A stretch of DNA of 64,000 nt from Parvibaculum sp. (GTDB lineage Bacteria > Pseudomonadota > Alphaproteobacteria > Parvibaculales > Parvibaculaceae), in NCBI GenBank assembly GCA_030645235.1, contig JAUSMV010000032.1, positions 26,744 to 90,743 of the forward strand, written 5' to 3'. A model generated the notes under the pieces. The model ran no database searches. It worked only from the letters and a program-made list of their open reading frames with translations, and was not told the origin of the DNA. The stretch's first letter is position 1, and each line of letters starts with the position of its first letter. The position numbers and the translations under genes are program-made. Below are positions 19,059 through 29,418 of the stretch, piece after piece.

Positions 19059-20180
19059 ATGAGCGCCGGCCCGACCTTTTTTTATCGCGCCAAGATCGAG
19101 GCGGGCGAGATCGCCGCTGATGCCGCGCAGGGTCGCGCCGCGCAGCGTTTGCAGCATTTGCATGATGATTTGGCTGACTGGCAGCCCGGCAAGAAAGTCG
19201 GGACGTTTGCCATGCTCGGTTTTGGCCGTGCCGTAACGCCGCCTGAAGGTATTTACATCTGGGGCGGGGTCGGGCGCGGCAAGTCGATGCTGATGGACCT
19301 GTTCTTCGATCATGCGCCGGTCGCGCATAAGCGTCGCGTCCATTTTCATGCCTTCATGCAGGATGTGCATGAGCGGATTTTCCAATGGCGTCAGCGTGAG
19401 AAGGCGGGCGAGGTTAAGGGCGGCGATCCCATTCCGCCTGTTGCCCGTTCTCTGGCCAAAGAGGCGGCGCTTCTTTGCTTTGACGAGTTTCAGGTGCAGG
19501 ACATTGCCGATGCTTCGATCCTGGGGCGTTTGTTCACGCAGCTTTTTGATCTCGGTGTTGTCGTCGTGGCGACGTCGAACATCGCGCCTGATGATCTCTA
19601 TGCGGGTGGTCTTAATCGTCAGCGCTTGTTGCCGTTCATAGCACTCGTGAAAGAGCGCATGGATGTGGTCCATCTTGATAGTGCAACGGACTACCGGCTT
19701 GATCGTTTGATGGGATTGCCGGTCTATCACACCCCGGCGGACGGTTCTGCGCGCGCGGCGCTTGATGAAACTTTCAAGCGGTTGACGGATGTGGCGCATG
19801 GTGAACCGCAAGTGTTGGCCTTGAAAGGCCGTGCGCTCCATGTGCCGCAGGCGGCTCACGGTGTTGCGCGGTTTAGCTTCAATGATCTTTGTGCAAAGCC
19901 TTTAGGGGCTGCCGACTACCTCAAAATTGCGCAATGTTTTCACACGGTCTTGATCGATGATGTGCCGGTGATGTCGCCTGAGCGGCGTAATGAGGCCAAG
20001 CGGTTTGTCACTCTTATCGACGCGCTTTATGAAGGCAAAACAAAACTCATTCTCTCAGCCGCAGCGGCACCACAAGGACTTTATCCCATCGGTGACGGAG
20101 CCTTTGCCTTTGAGCGCACAGTCTCAAGGCTTATGGAAATGCAGAGCCTCGACTATATGAATTTGCGTGCTGCCGACTAG
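19059..20180 (+). CDS. zapE: Cell division protein ZapE (AFG1-like ATPase)
   Basis: P-loop ATPase of the AFG1/ZapE family, linked to the division ring in bacteria and to quality control in mitochondria. Walker A is GGVGRGKSMLMDLFF (about residue 79); Walker B is LLCFDEFQVQDIADASIL (about residue 142), both family-diagnostic. The MSAGPTFFYRAKIEAG start gives 373 residues; an ATG at 19032 would add nine. It is convergent with the O-methyltransferase, stop against stop. Confidence 0.93.
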   Translation: MSAGPTFFYRAKIEAGEIAADAAQGRAAQRLQHLHDDLADWQPGKKVGTFAMLGFGRAVTPPEGIYIWGGVGRGKSMLMDLFFDHAPVAHKRRVHFHAFMQDVHERIFQWRQREKAGEVKGGDPIPPVARSLAKEAALLCFDEFQVQDIADASILGRLFTQLFDLGVVVVATSNIAPDDLYAGGLNRQRLLPFIALVKERMDVVHLDSATDYRLDRLMGLPVYHTPADGSARAALDETFKRLTDVAHGEPQVLALKGRALHVPQAAHGVARFSFNDLCAKPLGAADYLKIAQCFHTVLIDDVPVMSPERRNEAKRFVTLIDALYEGKTKLILSAAAAPQGLYPIGDGAFAFERTVSRLMEMQSLDYMNLRAAD

Positions 20181-20837
20181 TCAGCGTTTGCGCACCAGCA
20201 TTAAGCCGTCGCCGATCGTGAGCAAAGAGCAATCAACTCGGGCATCATTGCTGATCTTGGTGTTGAGGGCACGAAGTGCCTCTGTGTCTGCATCAGTTCT
20301 TGATGCGTCGGCGACCGCACCTGACCACAGAACATTGTCGATGGCGATGAGACCGTTGGGGCGCAGCAGTTTCAAACAGGCTTCATAGTAAGCGTCATAG
20401 CCCGTCTTATCGGCGTCGATGAAAGCAAAATCAAACGTACCGTCGCGACCTTTGCCAATGAGGCCTTCCAATGTTTCAAGCGCGGGCGCGATTTTCAGCT
20501 CGATACGCTTATCAAGCTGTGCTTCCTTCCAATAACGCTGCGCAATTGCGGTCCATTCTTCGCTGATATCACAGCAAATGAGTTTGCCGTTCTTTGGCAG
20601 CGCGCGGGCAATCGCAAGCGCGCTGTAGCCGGTGAAGGTGCCGATTTCAATTGCATTGGTTGCTTTGATAGCCGCGACGATGAGGCTTAGAAAAGTGCCT
20701 TGATCGGCGCTGATCTGCATCATGGCAAACGGGTGTTTTGCCGTCTCATCGCGCAGGCGGCGTTGCACGTCGGTCTCTGTCGCGATGAGGCTGGTGACAT
20801 AATCGGTGATCGGTTCGGCGAGAAGTGGGCGTCCCAA
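20181..20837 (-). CDS. Class I SAM-dependent O-methyltransferase (COMT/CCoAOMT family)
   Basis: A 218-residue Rossmann methyltransferase. The SAM-binding segment IEIGTFTGYSALAIARALP (about residue 66), the metal-site FDFAFIDADKTGYDAYYEACL (two short pieces of it, near 135) and GLIAIDNVLWSGAVADAS are typical of the caffeoyl-CoA/catechol O-methyltransferase family. The start is TTG at 20837, supported by AAAGGA 7 nt upstream. It lies 14 bp downstream of the PadR-like gene on the same strand, so they are probably co-transcribed. Confidence 0.88.
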   Translation of the reverse strand: MGRPLLAEPITDYVTSLIATETDVQRRLRDETAKHPFAMMQISADQGTFLSLIVAAIKATNAIEIGTFTGYSALAIARALPKNGKLICCDISEEWTAIAQRYWKEAQLDKRIELKIAPALETLEGLIGKGRDGTFDFAFIDADKTGYDAYYEACLKLLRPNGLIAIDNVLWSGAVADASRTDADTEALRALNTKISNDARVDCSLLTIGDGLMLVRKR

Positions 20838-20851
20838 TTTTCGATCCTTTC

Positions 20852-21391
20852 TTATGCGCGTTCGACAGCGGCGGCGGCGTCATCAATTGCTTTGGCGATG
20901 TTCGCGATGGTTTCCTTGCTCACGTTTTCGCTACCGAGGCGAAGCTCGAACGCGGCGCGGAAGTTCTCGAGGGCGCGGCGGATTTCAGGCGCGAGACCAC
21001 CGCCGAAGGTGCGCTGTGCTGTGGACATGCGCTCGTAAAGCGCGTCAACGGTGGCTTTGTTCGCTTCAAGAAAAGCGCGGCCTTCCGGTGTCACAGTATA
21101 GAGCTTCTTTGTGCCTTCCTGCGCGACGGTGGCAAAGCCCTGATCGTCCAGCAAGGTGAGCGTGGGATAGACAACGCCGGGGCTGGGGCTGTAGGTGCCG
21201 CCGAATGTGGCTTCGATGGCTTTGATGATGTCATAGCCGTGGCGGGGTTCCTCGGCGATGAGCTTGAGGATGACGATGCGAAGATCGCCCTGCTCGAAGG
21301 CGCGGCGGCGGCCGCCCCTGTGGTGGTGATCGCGTCCGCGACCCCAGATTTTATGATGATCGCGATGGCGACCTTTTAAGTGTCCAAACAT
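20852..21391 (-). CDS. PadR-family transcriptional regulator
   Basis: A 179-residue winged-helix regulator. The PadR core lies at residues 35-105: LRIVILKLIAEEPRHGYDII, then the family-typical YSPSPGVVYPTLTLLDDQGF and the wing KLYTVTPEGRAFL. A His/Arg/Gly-rich N-terminal tail (HHKIWGRGRDHHHRGGRRR) precedes it and could bind metal. The C-terminal part is helical, for dimerisation. A near-perfect palindrome 23 bp upstream of its start is the likely autoregulatory operator. Confidence 0.92.
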   Translation of the reverse strand: MFGHLKGRHRDHHKIWGRGRDHHHRGGRRRAFEQGDLRIVILKLIAEEPRHGYDIIKAIEATFGGTYSPSPGVVYPTLTLLDDQGFATVAQEGTKKLYTVTPEGRAFLEANKATVDALYERMSTAQRTFGGGLAPEIRRALENFRAAFELRLGSENVSKETIANIAKAIDDAAAAVERA

Positions 21392-21413
21392 ATAGTGTTG
21401 TATCTCCGTTGTT

Positions 21414-21446
21414 CTAAGATATATCGAAGATAAAGATATATCTTAG
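21414..21446. promoter_or_regulatory. Palindromic operator upstream of the padR-like gene
   Basis: CTAAGATATATC and GATATATCTTAG form a perfect 12-bp inverted repeat around a 9-nt AT-rich spacer. The TATATC-type half sites and the position just upstream of the regulator start fit PadR autoregulation. The palindrome is seen directly; its binding by this PadR is inferred. Confidence 0.75.
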
Positions 21447-21516
21447 ATGCTCAGATACAAGGGGGTTCGCTCAATAAATTGAGACCCTCTAAAATATGGC
21501 CGAATTGTTGAGTTTC

Positions 21517-22047
21517 TTAGTGGCTGGTGCGGAGCGTTTGCGTGGTGGACGAGAGCATTGCCACTTTTTTGGCTTTCGGATCCGTGCCGTCGCGCATTTT
21601 CACGTTGTAGGAATAGGACGGTAGGTTGGAGGCCGAGATCATGCCGAAAGCGAGCATGGGGGCGTCGATACCGGCATTCTGCTGGCGGGCGATTTCGAGC
21701 GAGAAGTCGGCGGCCGCGCGGCGGTCAACGGGGGCAAAGCCCAGGAGGTCGGGATCGGTCTCAATGCCGGCGACCTGTATGAGGGCGGGTTCGGTGATGG
21801 CGGCAGTGGTGGTGCTGCTTTTATCGCAGTAGCTCGCGCCATTGCGGATGAGGGTGCTTAAGGTACGGCAGTCTCTACCGCTGAGGGCTGAGACCGTGAA
21901 GTCGCCGGACATGATGGCGGCGCTGATGCTGGCAAGGGTTTCGCTGATGGTGTGGCCGCCAACGGTGGGCGCGGCGCAACCTGTAAGGCCAAGCGTCATA
22001 ACCAGTGCCACGCAATGCGTCCGAAAAAAGCTTACTGAATTCGGCAT
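21517..22047 (-). CDS. Putative lipoprotein of unknown function
   Basis: A 176-residue protein with a lipoprotein signal: MPNSVSFFRTHCVALVM then LGLTGC lipobox near residue 24. The mature part has two further cysteines (GRDCRTL and SYCDKSS) about 15 residues apart and ends in a Thr/Ser-rich stretch. I recognise no domain. Its upstream region is shared with mdh, transcribed divergently. Confidence 0.65.
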   Translation of the reverse strand: MPNSVSFFRTHCVALVMTLGLTGCAAPTVGGHTISETLASISAAIMSGDFTVSALSGRDCRTLSTLIRNGASYCDKSSTTTAAITEPALIQVAGIETDPDLLGFAPVDRRAAADFSLEIARQQNAGIDAPMLAFGMISASNLPSYSYNVKMRDGTDPKAKKVAMLSSTTQTLRTSH

Positions 22048-22284
22048 CTTCTTGTCCCACTCACAACGCTACATAAGCAACATCGCCGTCCCCGCGACGG
22101 GTCAGGGCCAAGCAGGTTAATGCTTGCCTAATGACCTGTACCAAAATGAGAGACTGCGCTTGGGTTTCCCGAGCGTCAACAAACTTAGCAAAACTTGGTT
22201 AACGAAGTGGTCGCGCGATTGCGATTCCGGCGGATTCGCGCTATGTCCGCCCCCAGTATTCCATCCGGCGCTTATGTGACCTGA

Positions 22285-23331
<1,047 letters not shown>

Positions 23332-23332
23332 G

Positions 23333-23377
23333 CTCGAAACACTCTGTATTTCTTGCAAGAGATCGAGTGTTTTCGAG
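23333..23377 (+). repeat. Inverted repeat in the mdh 3' untranslated region
   Basis: CTCGAAACACTC and GAGTGTTTTCGAG pair over 12 bp with one bulged base around a 20-nt loop. It sits between the mdh stop and the terminator, and could protect the transcript end. Confidence 0.5.
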
Positions 23378-23387
23378 TAGAGATCGA

Positions 23388-23424
23388 GCGGACGGTGTGT
23401 GAGCACCGTCCGCTTTTTCTTTTT
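23388..23424 (+). terminator. Intrinsic terminator after mdh
   Basis: GCGGACGGTG and CACCGTCCGC form a perfect 10-bp stem with a 6-nt loop, followed by TTTTTCTTTTT. Confidence 0.9.
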
Positions 23425-23500
23425 GGGAAATCCCCACCCTTGATTTATGTCCAATTTTGGTTAATGTATTCCATTAATCTGGGATGGAGCGGGGATAAGT

Positions 23501-23640
23501 TGCGGTTGGTCTTTTGCGGCACGGGGTCGCCCAATCCTGAGCGTTCACGCGCGTCGGCCTGGTGGTGTGGTGATGATCCGGGATGGGCTGGTGCCGGAAT
23601 CACGACTGGCTCAAAAGACTTCAAGCGAATTGATCTGCGC
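23501..23640 (+). pseudogene. Relic of an MBL-fold hydrolase gene
   Basis: A short translated stretch, LRLVFCGTGSPNPERSRASA, closely matches the N-terminal region of the intact neighbour (LHVLLCGTGSPMPDPTRANA). A shift to the next frame then gives VVMIRDGLV, matching AVVIAGGHIVI in the neighbour. No start, no histidine metal motif and no further homology follow. This looks like the 5' remnant of a duplicated copy broken by frameshift and deletion. Confidence 0.55.
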
Positions 23641-23670
23641 TAAAGCTTCAAAATAAAGGGAGAGACGCTG

Positions 23671-24825
23671 ATGAATAAAATCACAAAGATTATCGGGGCT
23701 GCTGTTGCCGGTGTGGTTCTTGTCGGTGCCGTTGCAACGGCTGTCGTGTGGAGCGTGCCGAGCGTGCAGGACCGGCTGATGGCGCGTGTCATTGAAGGGC
23801 GTATCGCATCGAATGATACGCAGGCCTTGCTGAATGATGGTGGACTGCATGTGCTTTTATGCGGCACAGGTTCTCCCATGCCGGACCCCACGCGGGCTAA
23901 CGCTTGCGCGGCGGTGATTGCGGGCGGCCATATTGTTATTATTGATACAGGTCCTGGTTCGTGGAAAAAATTTGCGCAATCGCGTCTGCCCGCGTCGGCC
24001 ATTGATGCGGTGCTGCTCACGCATCTCCATTCCGATCATATCGGTGATCTGGGTGAGTTCGGTGTGCAGACATGGATCGGCGGCCGCACCAAGCCATTGA
24101 GTGTATTTGGACCGACCGCGCTGCCGGAACCGACCGAGGCGGCGGATGCAAACGGACATCAGTTTGGCACCAAAGGCACGGAAGATGTTGTGGCGGGGAT
24201 GACGCTTGCCTATGACGCGGACGCGGCCTACCGCATTCTTCATCATGGTGCGGATTATCTGCTGCCGGACGGCGCCATGCTTCAGGGTCATAATATTGCG
24301 ACGCCACAGAAGAATGAGCTTGTGACGGTCTATGACAAAGACGGGTTGAAGATTTCAGCTTTTCTTGTCGATCATATGCCGGTGCAACCTGCCTATGGAT
24401 TCCGTGTTGAATATAAAGGCCGTGTGGCGGTTATCAGCGGCGATACGGCTAAAGTTGAAAGCATTGAGCTTTTTTCCAAGGATGCCGATCTTCTCGTTCA
24501 TGAAGCTCTTAACAATGAGATGGTGCAGCTCATCACGAACGCGCTGAATAAAGCGGGCGGCGAGCGGCTCGGCAAGATGGCGCATGATACGCTCGACTAT
24601 CACGTCTCGCCTGTTGATGCGGCCATGATAGCCAGGGATGCCAATGTGAAGCTTCTGGTGTTTACGCATATCGTGCCACCGCTGCCGACAGCACTGTCGG
24701 AACATATGTTCATGCGCGGTGTGGCAGAGGTGCGCGGAGCGGGCGATACAAAACTCGGGCATGACGGGATGCTGATTTCGATGCCTGCGGGTTCGGATAA
24801 GATTGTGGTTTCGGATTTGAAGTGA
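23671..24825 (+). CDS. Exported MBL-fold metallo-hydrolase
   Basis: A 384-residue metallo-beta-lactamase-fold protein of the RNase Z/arylsulfatase-like group. Residues 7-30 are hydrophobic (IIGAAVAGVVLVGAVATAVVW), a signal anchor. The metal motif THLHSDHIGDLGEFG lies near residue 117, with later metal-site segments SGDT (about 257) and the C-terminal FTHIVPP. A periplasmic hydrolase is likely; its substrate is unknown. GGGAGAG precedes the ATG. A broken paralogue lies immediately upstream. Confidence 0.85.
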   Translation: MNKITKIIGAAVAGVVLVGAVATAVVWSVPSVQDRLMARVIEGRIASNDTQALLNDGGLHVLLCGTGSPMPDPTRANACAAVIAGGHIVIIDTGPGSWKKFAQSRLPASAIDAVLLTHLHSDHIGDLGEFGVQTWIGGRTKPLSVFGPTALPEPTEAADANGHQFGTKGTEDVVAGMTLAYDADAAYRILHHGADYLLPDGAMLQGHNIATPQKNELVTVYDKDGLKISAFLVDHMPVQPAYGFRVEYKGRVAVISGDTAKVESIELFSKDADLLVHEALNNEMVQLITNALNKAGGERLGKMAHDTLDYHVSPVDAAMIARDANVKLLVFTHIVPPLPTALSEHMFMRGVAEVRGAGDTKLGHDGMLISMPAGSDKIVVSDLK

Positions 24826-24844
24826 GCTTGCTTTTGTAAAAAAG

Positions 24845-24882
24845 AAACCCCGGCATCTTCGATAGGATGCCGGGGTTTTTTG
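24845..24882 (+). terminator. Intrinsic terminator after the MBL-fold gene
   Basis: ACCCCGGCATC and GATGCCGGGGT form an 11-bp stem followed by six T. It lies between convergent genes and may serve both. Confidence 0.9.
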
Positions 24883-24893
24883 TTTTGTTTAAT

Positions 24894-26927
24894 TCAGCGC
24901 AGGTGGGTGTCGGTTGCGTTGCTGCTGCCGGCGATGGCGTCGGATGGCGGGGTGTAGGTCGGCCATTTTCCGTCCGCAGGCATGTGGACTTCACGCGCGT
25001 AGAACATGTGATGGGCGATTTGCGTGAGGGCAATCGCGTCGCGCATGGTTTCCGTGTCGGGCTTTTCAGGCGTGAGCGGCGTGAGCCCGGCCTCGAATGT
25101 GTAGCCCAGTGTCGGTTCGTTGGGGAGCAGCACGGCGACGTGGCCGGGTTTGGCAAAGGCGACCGAGAAATTATGCGCCGTTGAACTCCATCCGCCATTG
25201 GAGGGCTCGATGGTGAGATCCTTGCCGAAGAAGGGGCTCACATAAGAGAAGCCCAATTCGCCGAGCAGGGTCGGGATCAGGTCGATCTGTGCGCCCATTG
25301 TGGTGATGGTGCGGGGGGCGATGTTTTTCGGGCTGTAGATCACAACGGGAATGCGCATGTCCTGCAAAGGCACTTGCGCGGCACCGTTGATCTTCTCGCT
25401 GTGGTCGGCGACGAAAACAAACACCGTATTGTCGAACCATTTGTGCGTTTTGGCGCGTTCGATGAAATCGCCGTAAGCCCAATCAGCATAATGCGCAGAA
25501 TTGTAACGCTGTTGCCAATCGGGATTTTGCTTCACGTGATTCTCGGGGAAGCGATAGGGGCGGTGATTGGAAACCGTCATCATGGTGAGAAGGATCGGCT
25601 TGCCTGACGCCTGCATATCATCCATGCGGGCGAGCGCCTCGGTGTAGAGATCCTCGTCGGAGACGCCCCATGCGGTTGTGTAGCTGTCATGGCGGATGAA
25701 GCTCTGATCCCAGACGGGGTTGAAGCCGATGCTGGACCAATAGGTGCCCATATTGTCGAAAATGGCATGACCGCCATAAAGCACGGATGTCTGATAGCCG
25801 AAGCTCTGCAGGAGGAAGGGCAGCGAATACATGTCTTTGGATTCGTCACGCCGCGCTGTTGAGATGCCCGGAATGGGGGTGAAGCCTGTTTCTGTTGCTT
25901 CCAGCCCGCGCACGGTGCGGTCGCCTGAGGCATAGATATTGGTGAAGGAGAGACTTTCTTTTGAAAGCTTGTCCAAAGCCGGTGTGAGGGTGAGGCCGGT
26001 TTTATTGTCGAGCACATCGACGAATTTCGAGCCGAAGCTTTCATTCGTCACGATGACGATGTTGAGTTTCTTCGGCGCGGTGCCGTTGTTGACGTAGCGC
26101 AGGATCGACCGTTTGGTATCGGGGTCGAGGAAGGTTGTGTTTTTCTGGGCGACCAGCGCGCGGGTGCGGATGATGGCCTCATGCTCGTCAATGGTCGGGT
26201 AGATGCCGTCATATTCCTGATCATTGGTCATGCTGGCCGAGATGATCGTGCGCCAGCCATTGTCAGAGAGCTGATTGATTTCGCGATTGGCGCTGACCGA
26301 GAAGGGGAGTGCCGAGGCCGCGCCGTAAGTGGCAAGGACAAGAACGGCGCCGATACCAAGCTCGCGCAGGCGTGTGCCTTTTGGCATGGGTGTTTGCAGC
26401 GCGGCAGAGACGGGGCGGCGGATGAACCAGATGACGGCGAGCGTCGCGGCAATGACCATCGGCAGATAGAGCGCGATGTTGAAGGATTGTTGCAGATTGC
26501 CGATCACTTCGCGCGGGAACATGAGGTAGTAGAGCGCGATGCCGTTGAGGCGGCTGTCGAACTCATCCCAGAAAAGCACTTCGGCAATGGCGCTGAACAT
26601 CAGAAGGAAGATGCCAAGCGCGACAAAGCCGATGAGCACACCGCGACCCCAGCGCGAGGGCCAGGCCTGACCGCGCAGGTTGAAGAGGACAGCAAAGACG
26701 AGAGCGAAAATGGCGGCGACTGCGAGATCATGAACTGCGCCGGCGGCAAGGGCCTCGAAGATGTCGCCTGAGCTGCGTTCACTTGCCTTGGTGGCCAGCA
26801 CCGTCAGAAGGAAGAGGCGGAGCACTGTGAAAGAGGCAAAGGCAGCAAGGCCCAACTGAAGGGCGAGGCGCGCGCGCGGGCTGATGTGAGCAAAACGGGC
26901 GCGCAGGCCGGAAACGAAACGCGACAT
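24894..26927 (-). CDS. LtaS/OpgB-like phosphoglycerol transferase (sulfatase-fold)
   Basis: A 677-residue membrane protein. The first 200 residues hold about five transmembrane helices; the rest is an extracytoplasmic alkaline-phosphatase/sulfatase domain. LtaS-type catalytic features are present: the metal Glu in VIVTNESFGSKF (about residue 299), the nucleophile Thr in YASGDRTVRGLEA (about residue 345) and FVFVADHSEK near 525. In Gram-negative bacteria such enzymes move phosphoglycerol or phosphoethanolamine groups onto glucans or other envelope polymers. The exact acceptor is unknown. It is a single-gene unit. Confidence 0.87.
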   Translation of the reverse strand: MSRFVSGLRARFAHISPRARLALQLGLAAFASFTVLRLFLLTVLATKASERSSGDIFEALAAGAVHDLAVAAIFALVFAVLFNLRGQAWPSRWGRGVLIGFVALGIFLLMFSAIAEVLFWDEFDSRLNGIALYYLMFPREVIGNLQQSFNIALYLPMVIAATLAVIWFIRRPVSAALQTPMPKGTRLRELGIGAVLVLATYGAASALPFSVSANREINQLSDNGWRTIISASMTNDQEYDGIYPTIDEHEAIIRTRALVAQKNTTFLDPDTKRSILRYVNNGTAPKKLNIVIVTNESFGSKFVDVLDNKTGLTLTPALDKLSKESLSFTNIYASGDRTVRGLEATETGFTPIPGISTARRDESKDMYSLPFLLQSFGYQTSVLYGGHAIFDNMGTYWSSIGFNPVWDQSFIRHDSYTTAWGVSDEDLYTEALARMDDMQASGKPILLTMMTVSNHRPYRFPENHVKQNPDWQQRYNSAHYADWAYGDFIERAKTHKWFDNTVFVFVADHSEKINGAAQVPLQDMRIPVVIYSPKNIAPRTITTMGAQIDLIPTLLGELGFSYVSPFFGKDLTIEPSNGGWSSTAHNFSVAFAKPGHVAVLLPNEPTLGYTFEAGLTPLTPEKPDTETMRDAIALTQIAHHMFYAREVHMPADGKWPTYTPPSDAIAGSSNATDTHLR

Positions 26928-27370
26928 GGTACATCCTTCAACAATGGTTCCGCCCAGGGTTTCGCCTGGGGGGCCCCCGGCGAAGTTCCTCCCGGAACCC
27001 GTACCGCTCTGAGACAGTCGAGAGCAACGCCGGTATTTGTGCTCCTACTGTCACTTGAATGCAACGGTTGAAAATAAAATTTTCGGGTTTGGTGAAAATG
27101 TCGCTGGTCCGGCGCAGGACGGGCGCGGTGCGGCGGATGCGGACGCAGGGTCAGGCTCCCTCCCTCATTTACCGGCCTATCTGCTTCAATTAATTGATGG
27201 TTCTGTCAGTAGATCTGCGGTATCGAAGAAGTGAACCTAAATTCACCACTTTGCGATTGCATGCGACATTTTGGATGCTATAACCGCTGCCAATAAGGTC
27301 CACGCCTTCGGGCGCTTTTATTATGCGGCGTCCGGGCAGCCACCCTTCCCGACAGATTGGGCACACGAGA
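26928..27370. other. Intergenic region upstream of sucC
   Basis: No gene I can support; the short frames here have no family resemblance. The left part is GC-rich with small palindromes (for example AGGGTTTCGCCT), the central part AT-rich. A plausible sucCD promoter lies at 27257-27284, listed separately. Confidence 0.5.
27257..27284 (+). promoter_or_regulatory. Candidate sigma-70-type promoter of sucCD
   Basis: TTGCAT (27257-27262) and TATAAC (27279-27284) are separated by 16 bp, about 90 bp before the sucC start. Found by eye only; both hexamers match the consensus imperfectly. Confidence 0.4.
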
Positions 27371-28540
27371 ATGAATATCCACGAATATCAGGCGAAAGCC
27401 GTGCTTGCGAAATATGGCGTGCCGGTTCCCAAGGGCGGGGCGGCGTTCAGCGCCGATGAGGCGGTGGCAGAAGCCAAGAAGCTCGGTGGTCCGGTCTATG
27501 TCGTGAAGGCGCAGATCCATGCCGGTGGTCGCGGCAAGGGCGGCGGCGTCAAGGTCGTGAAATCGATCGATGATGTGAAGGCGGAAGCAACCCGCATGCT
27601 GGGTATGACGCTCGTCACACATCAGACCGGCCCTGCCGGCAAGCTCGTGCAGCGCATTTATGTGGAAGAGGGTTCCGACATTAAGCGCGAACTTTATCTC
27701 TCCATCGTTGTGGACCGCGAAACATCGCGCGTCTCGTTCATTGCCTCGACCGAAGGCGGCATGGACATTGAAGAAGTGGCGCATAAGACACCTGAGAAAA
27801 TTCTCTCTTTCTCGGTTGATCCGGCCTCCGGCATCCAGGCGTTTCATGGTCGCAAGATTGCCTATGCTCTGGGCCTGGACGGCGATCAGGTGAAGCAGGG
27901 CGTCGCGCTCATCCAGAACCTCTACAAAGCTTTCACCAGCGAAGATATGTCGATGCTGGAAATCAATCCGCTTGTCGTGACCGGCGCGGGTGATCTCATC
28001 TGCCTTGATGCGAAAATCGGTTTCGATTCAAACGCGCTCTACCGCCACAAGGATATTCTGGCGCTGCGTGATTTGACGGAAGAAGATCCGGCTGAAGTTG
28101 AAGCGTCGAAATATGATCTCAACTATATCAAGCTTGACGGTCAGATCGGCTGCATGGTGAACGGCGCAGGCCTTGCCATGGCGACGATGGATATTATCAA
28201 GCTCTATGGATCGGCACCCGCGAACTTCCTCGATGTGGGTGGCGGCGCGACCAAAGAAAAAGTCACCGAAGCGTTCAAGATCATTCTGTCGGACAAGAAT
28301 GTCGAAGGCATTCTCGTCAACATTTTCGGCGGCATTATGCGTTGCGATATCATCGCGGAAGGTGTTGTGGCAGCGGCCAAAGAAGTGAAGCTTTCGGTGC
28401 CGCTCGTTGTGCGCCTTGAAGGCACCAACGTTGATCTCGGCAAGAAGATCATGGCTGAGAGCGGCCTTCCCATTATTTCTGCAGACAACCTCGCCGACGC
28501 GGCTGAGAAGATCGTCAAAGCCGTGAAGGAGGCCGCATAA
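27371..28540 (+). CDS. sucC: Succinyl-CoA synthetase beta subunit (ADP-forming)
   Basis: ATP-grasp subunit that with SucD converts succinyl-CoA to succinate with nucleotide triphosphate formation. [20 protein letters not shown] is the canonical start, so the frame from 27323 is rejected. ATP-grasp features include [38 protein letters not shown] and the [15 protein letters not shown] power-helix region. It has 389 residues. The stop overlaps the sucD start by one base. Confidence 0.97.
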   Translation: MNIHEYQAKAVLAKYGVPVPKGGAAFSADEAVAEAKKLGGPVYVVKAQIHAGGRGKGGGVKVVKSIDDVKAEATRMLGMTLVTHQTGPAGKLVQRIYVEEGSDIKRELYLSIVVDRETSRVSFIASTEGGMDIEEVAHKTPEKILSFSVDPASGIQAFHGRKIAYALGLDGDQVKQGVALIQNLYKAFTSEDMSMLEINPLVVTGAGDLICLDAKIGFDSNALYRHKDILALRDLTEEDPAEVEASKYDLNYIKLDGQIGCMVNGAGLAMATMDIIKLYGSAPANFLDVGGGATKEKVTEAFKIILSDKNVEGILVNIFGGIMRCDIIAEGVVAAAKEVKLSVPLVVRLEGTNVDLGKKIMAESGLPIISADNLADAAEKIVKAVKEAA

Positions 28541-29418
28541 TGTCGGTTCTGGTTGGTAAGAATACGAAAGTCATTTGTCAGGGCTTTACGGGTAATCAAG
28601 GCACGTTCCATTCAGAGCAAGCCATTGCCTATGGTACCAAGATGGTCGGCGGGACCTCGCCCGGCAAAGGCGGCACGACGCATCTCGGCCTTCCCGTTTT
28701 CAACACAGTCGGCGAAGCGGTTGAGCGCACGGGCGCGACGGCGTCCGCCATTTATGTGCCGCCGCCATTTGCGGCTGATGCGATTTTGGAAGCGATCGAT
28801 GCGGGCATCGAGCTTGCCGTTTGCATCACCGAAGGCATTCCGGTGCTCGACATGGTGCGTGTGAAGCGCGCGTTGCAGGGCTCCAAGACACGCCTTGTCG
28901 GTCCGAATTGCCCCGGCGTCATCACGCCCGGCGAATGCAAGATCGGCATTATGCCCGGTCACATTCACAAGCGCGGCTCGGTCGGCATTGTCTCGCGTTC
29001 GGGCACGCTGACCTATGAAGCCGTGGCGCAGACCACAGCGGCGGGTCTCGGCCAGACCACCTGCATCGGCATTGGCGGCGATCCCGTCAACGGCACGAAC
29101 TTTATTGATTGCCTCGACTTGTTCCTTGGCGACGACGAGACCACATCTATCATCATGATTGGTGAAATCGCCGGCTCGGCGGAAGAAGACGCGGCTGAAT
29201 TTCTGAAACGCTCGAAAGTGAAAAAGCCGGTTGTGGGCTTTATCGCGGGCGTGACGGCTCCTCCCGGACGCCGCATGGGTCATGCGGGCGCCATTATTTC
29301 AGGCGGCAAGGGCGGCGCGGGCGACAAGATGGAGGCGATGAAGTCGGCGGGTATCCGTGTGGCCTCATCACCGGCATCGCTGGGAACGACTCTGGTTGAG
29401 CTGCTCGCCGGTCGCTGA
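28540..29418 (+). CDS. sucD: Succinyl-CoA synthetase alpha subunit
   Basis: CoA-binding and phosphohistidine subunit. [15 protein letters not shown] (CoA loop), [20 protein letters not shown], and the phosphorylated His in [14 protein letters not shown] (about residue 248) are present. It has 292 residues. The last codons (VELLAGR-stop) are the first of three copies of a 42-bp in-frame tandem repeat; two further stop-terminated copies follow, ending at 29502. Confidence 0.97.
   Translation: MSVLVGKNTKVICQGFTGNQGTFHSEQAIAYGTKMVGGTSPGKGGTTHLGLPVFNTVGEAVERTGATASAIYVPPPFAADAILEAIDAGIELAVCITEGIPVLDMVRVKRALQGSKTRLVGPNCPGVITPGECKIGIMPGHIHKRGSVGIVSRSGTLTYEAVAQTTAAGLGQTTCIGIGGDPVNGTNFIDCLDLFLGDDETTSIIMIGEIAGSAEEDAAEFLKRSKVKKPVVGFIAGVTAPPGRRMGHAGAIISGGKGGAGDKMEAMKSAGIRVASSPASLGTTLVELLAGR

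Noticed and set aside
18981..19859. N-terminal extension of the MazG-like protein
   Set aside because: The extra sequence is antisense to zapE and has no domain; the MazG-like part with its own GGAG site explains the conserved region.
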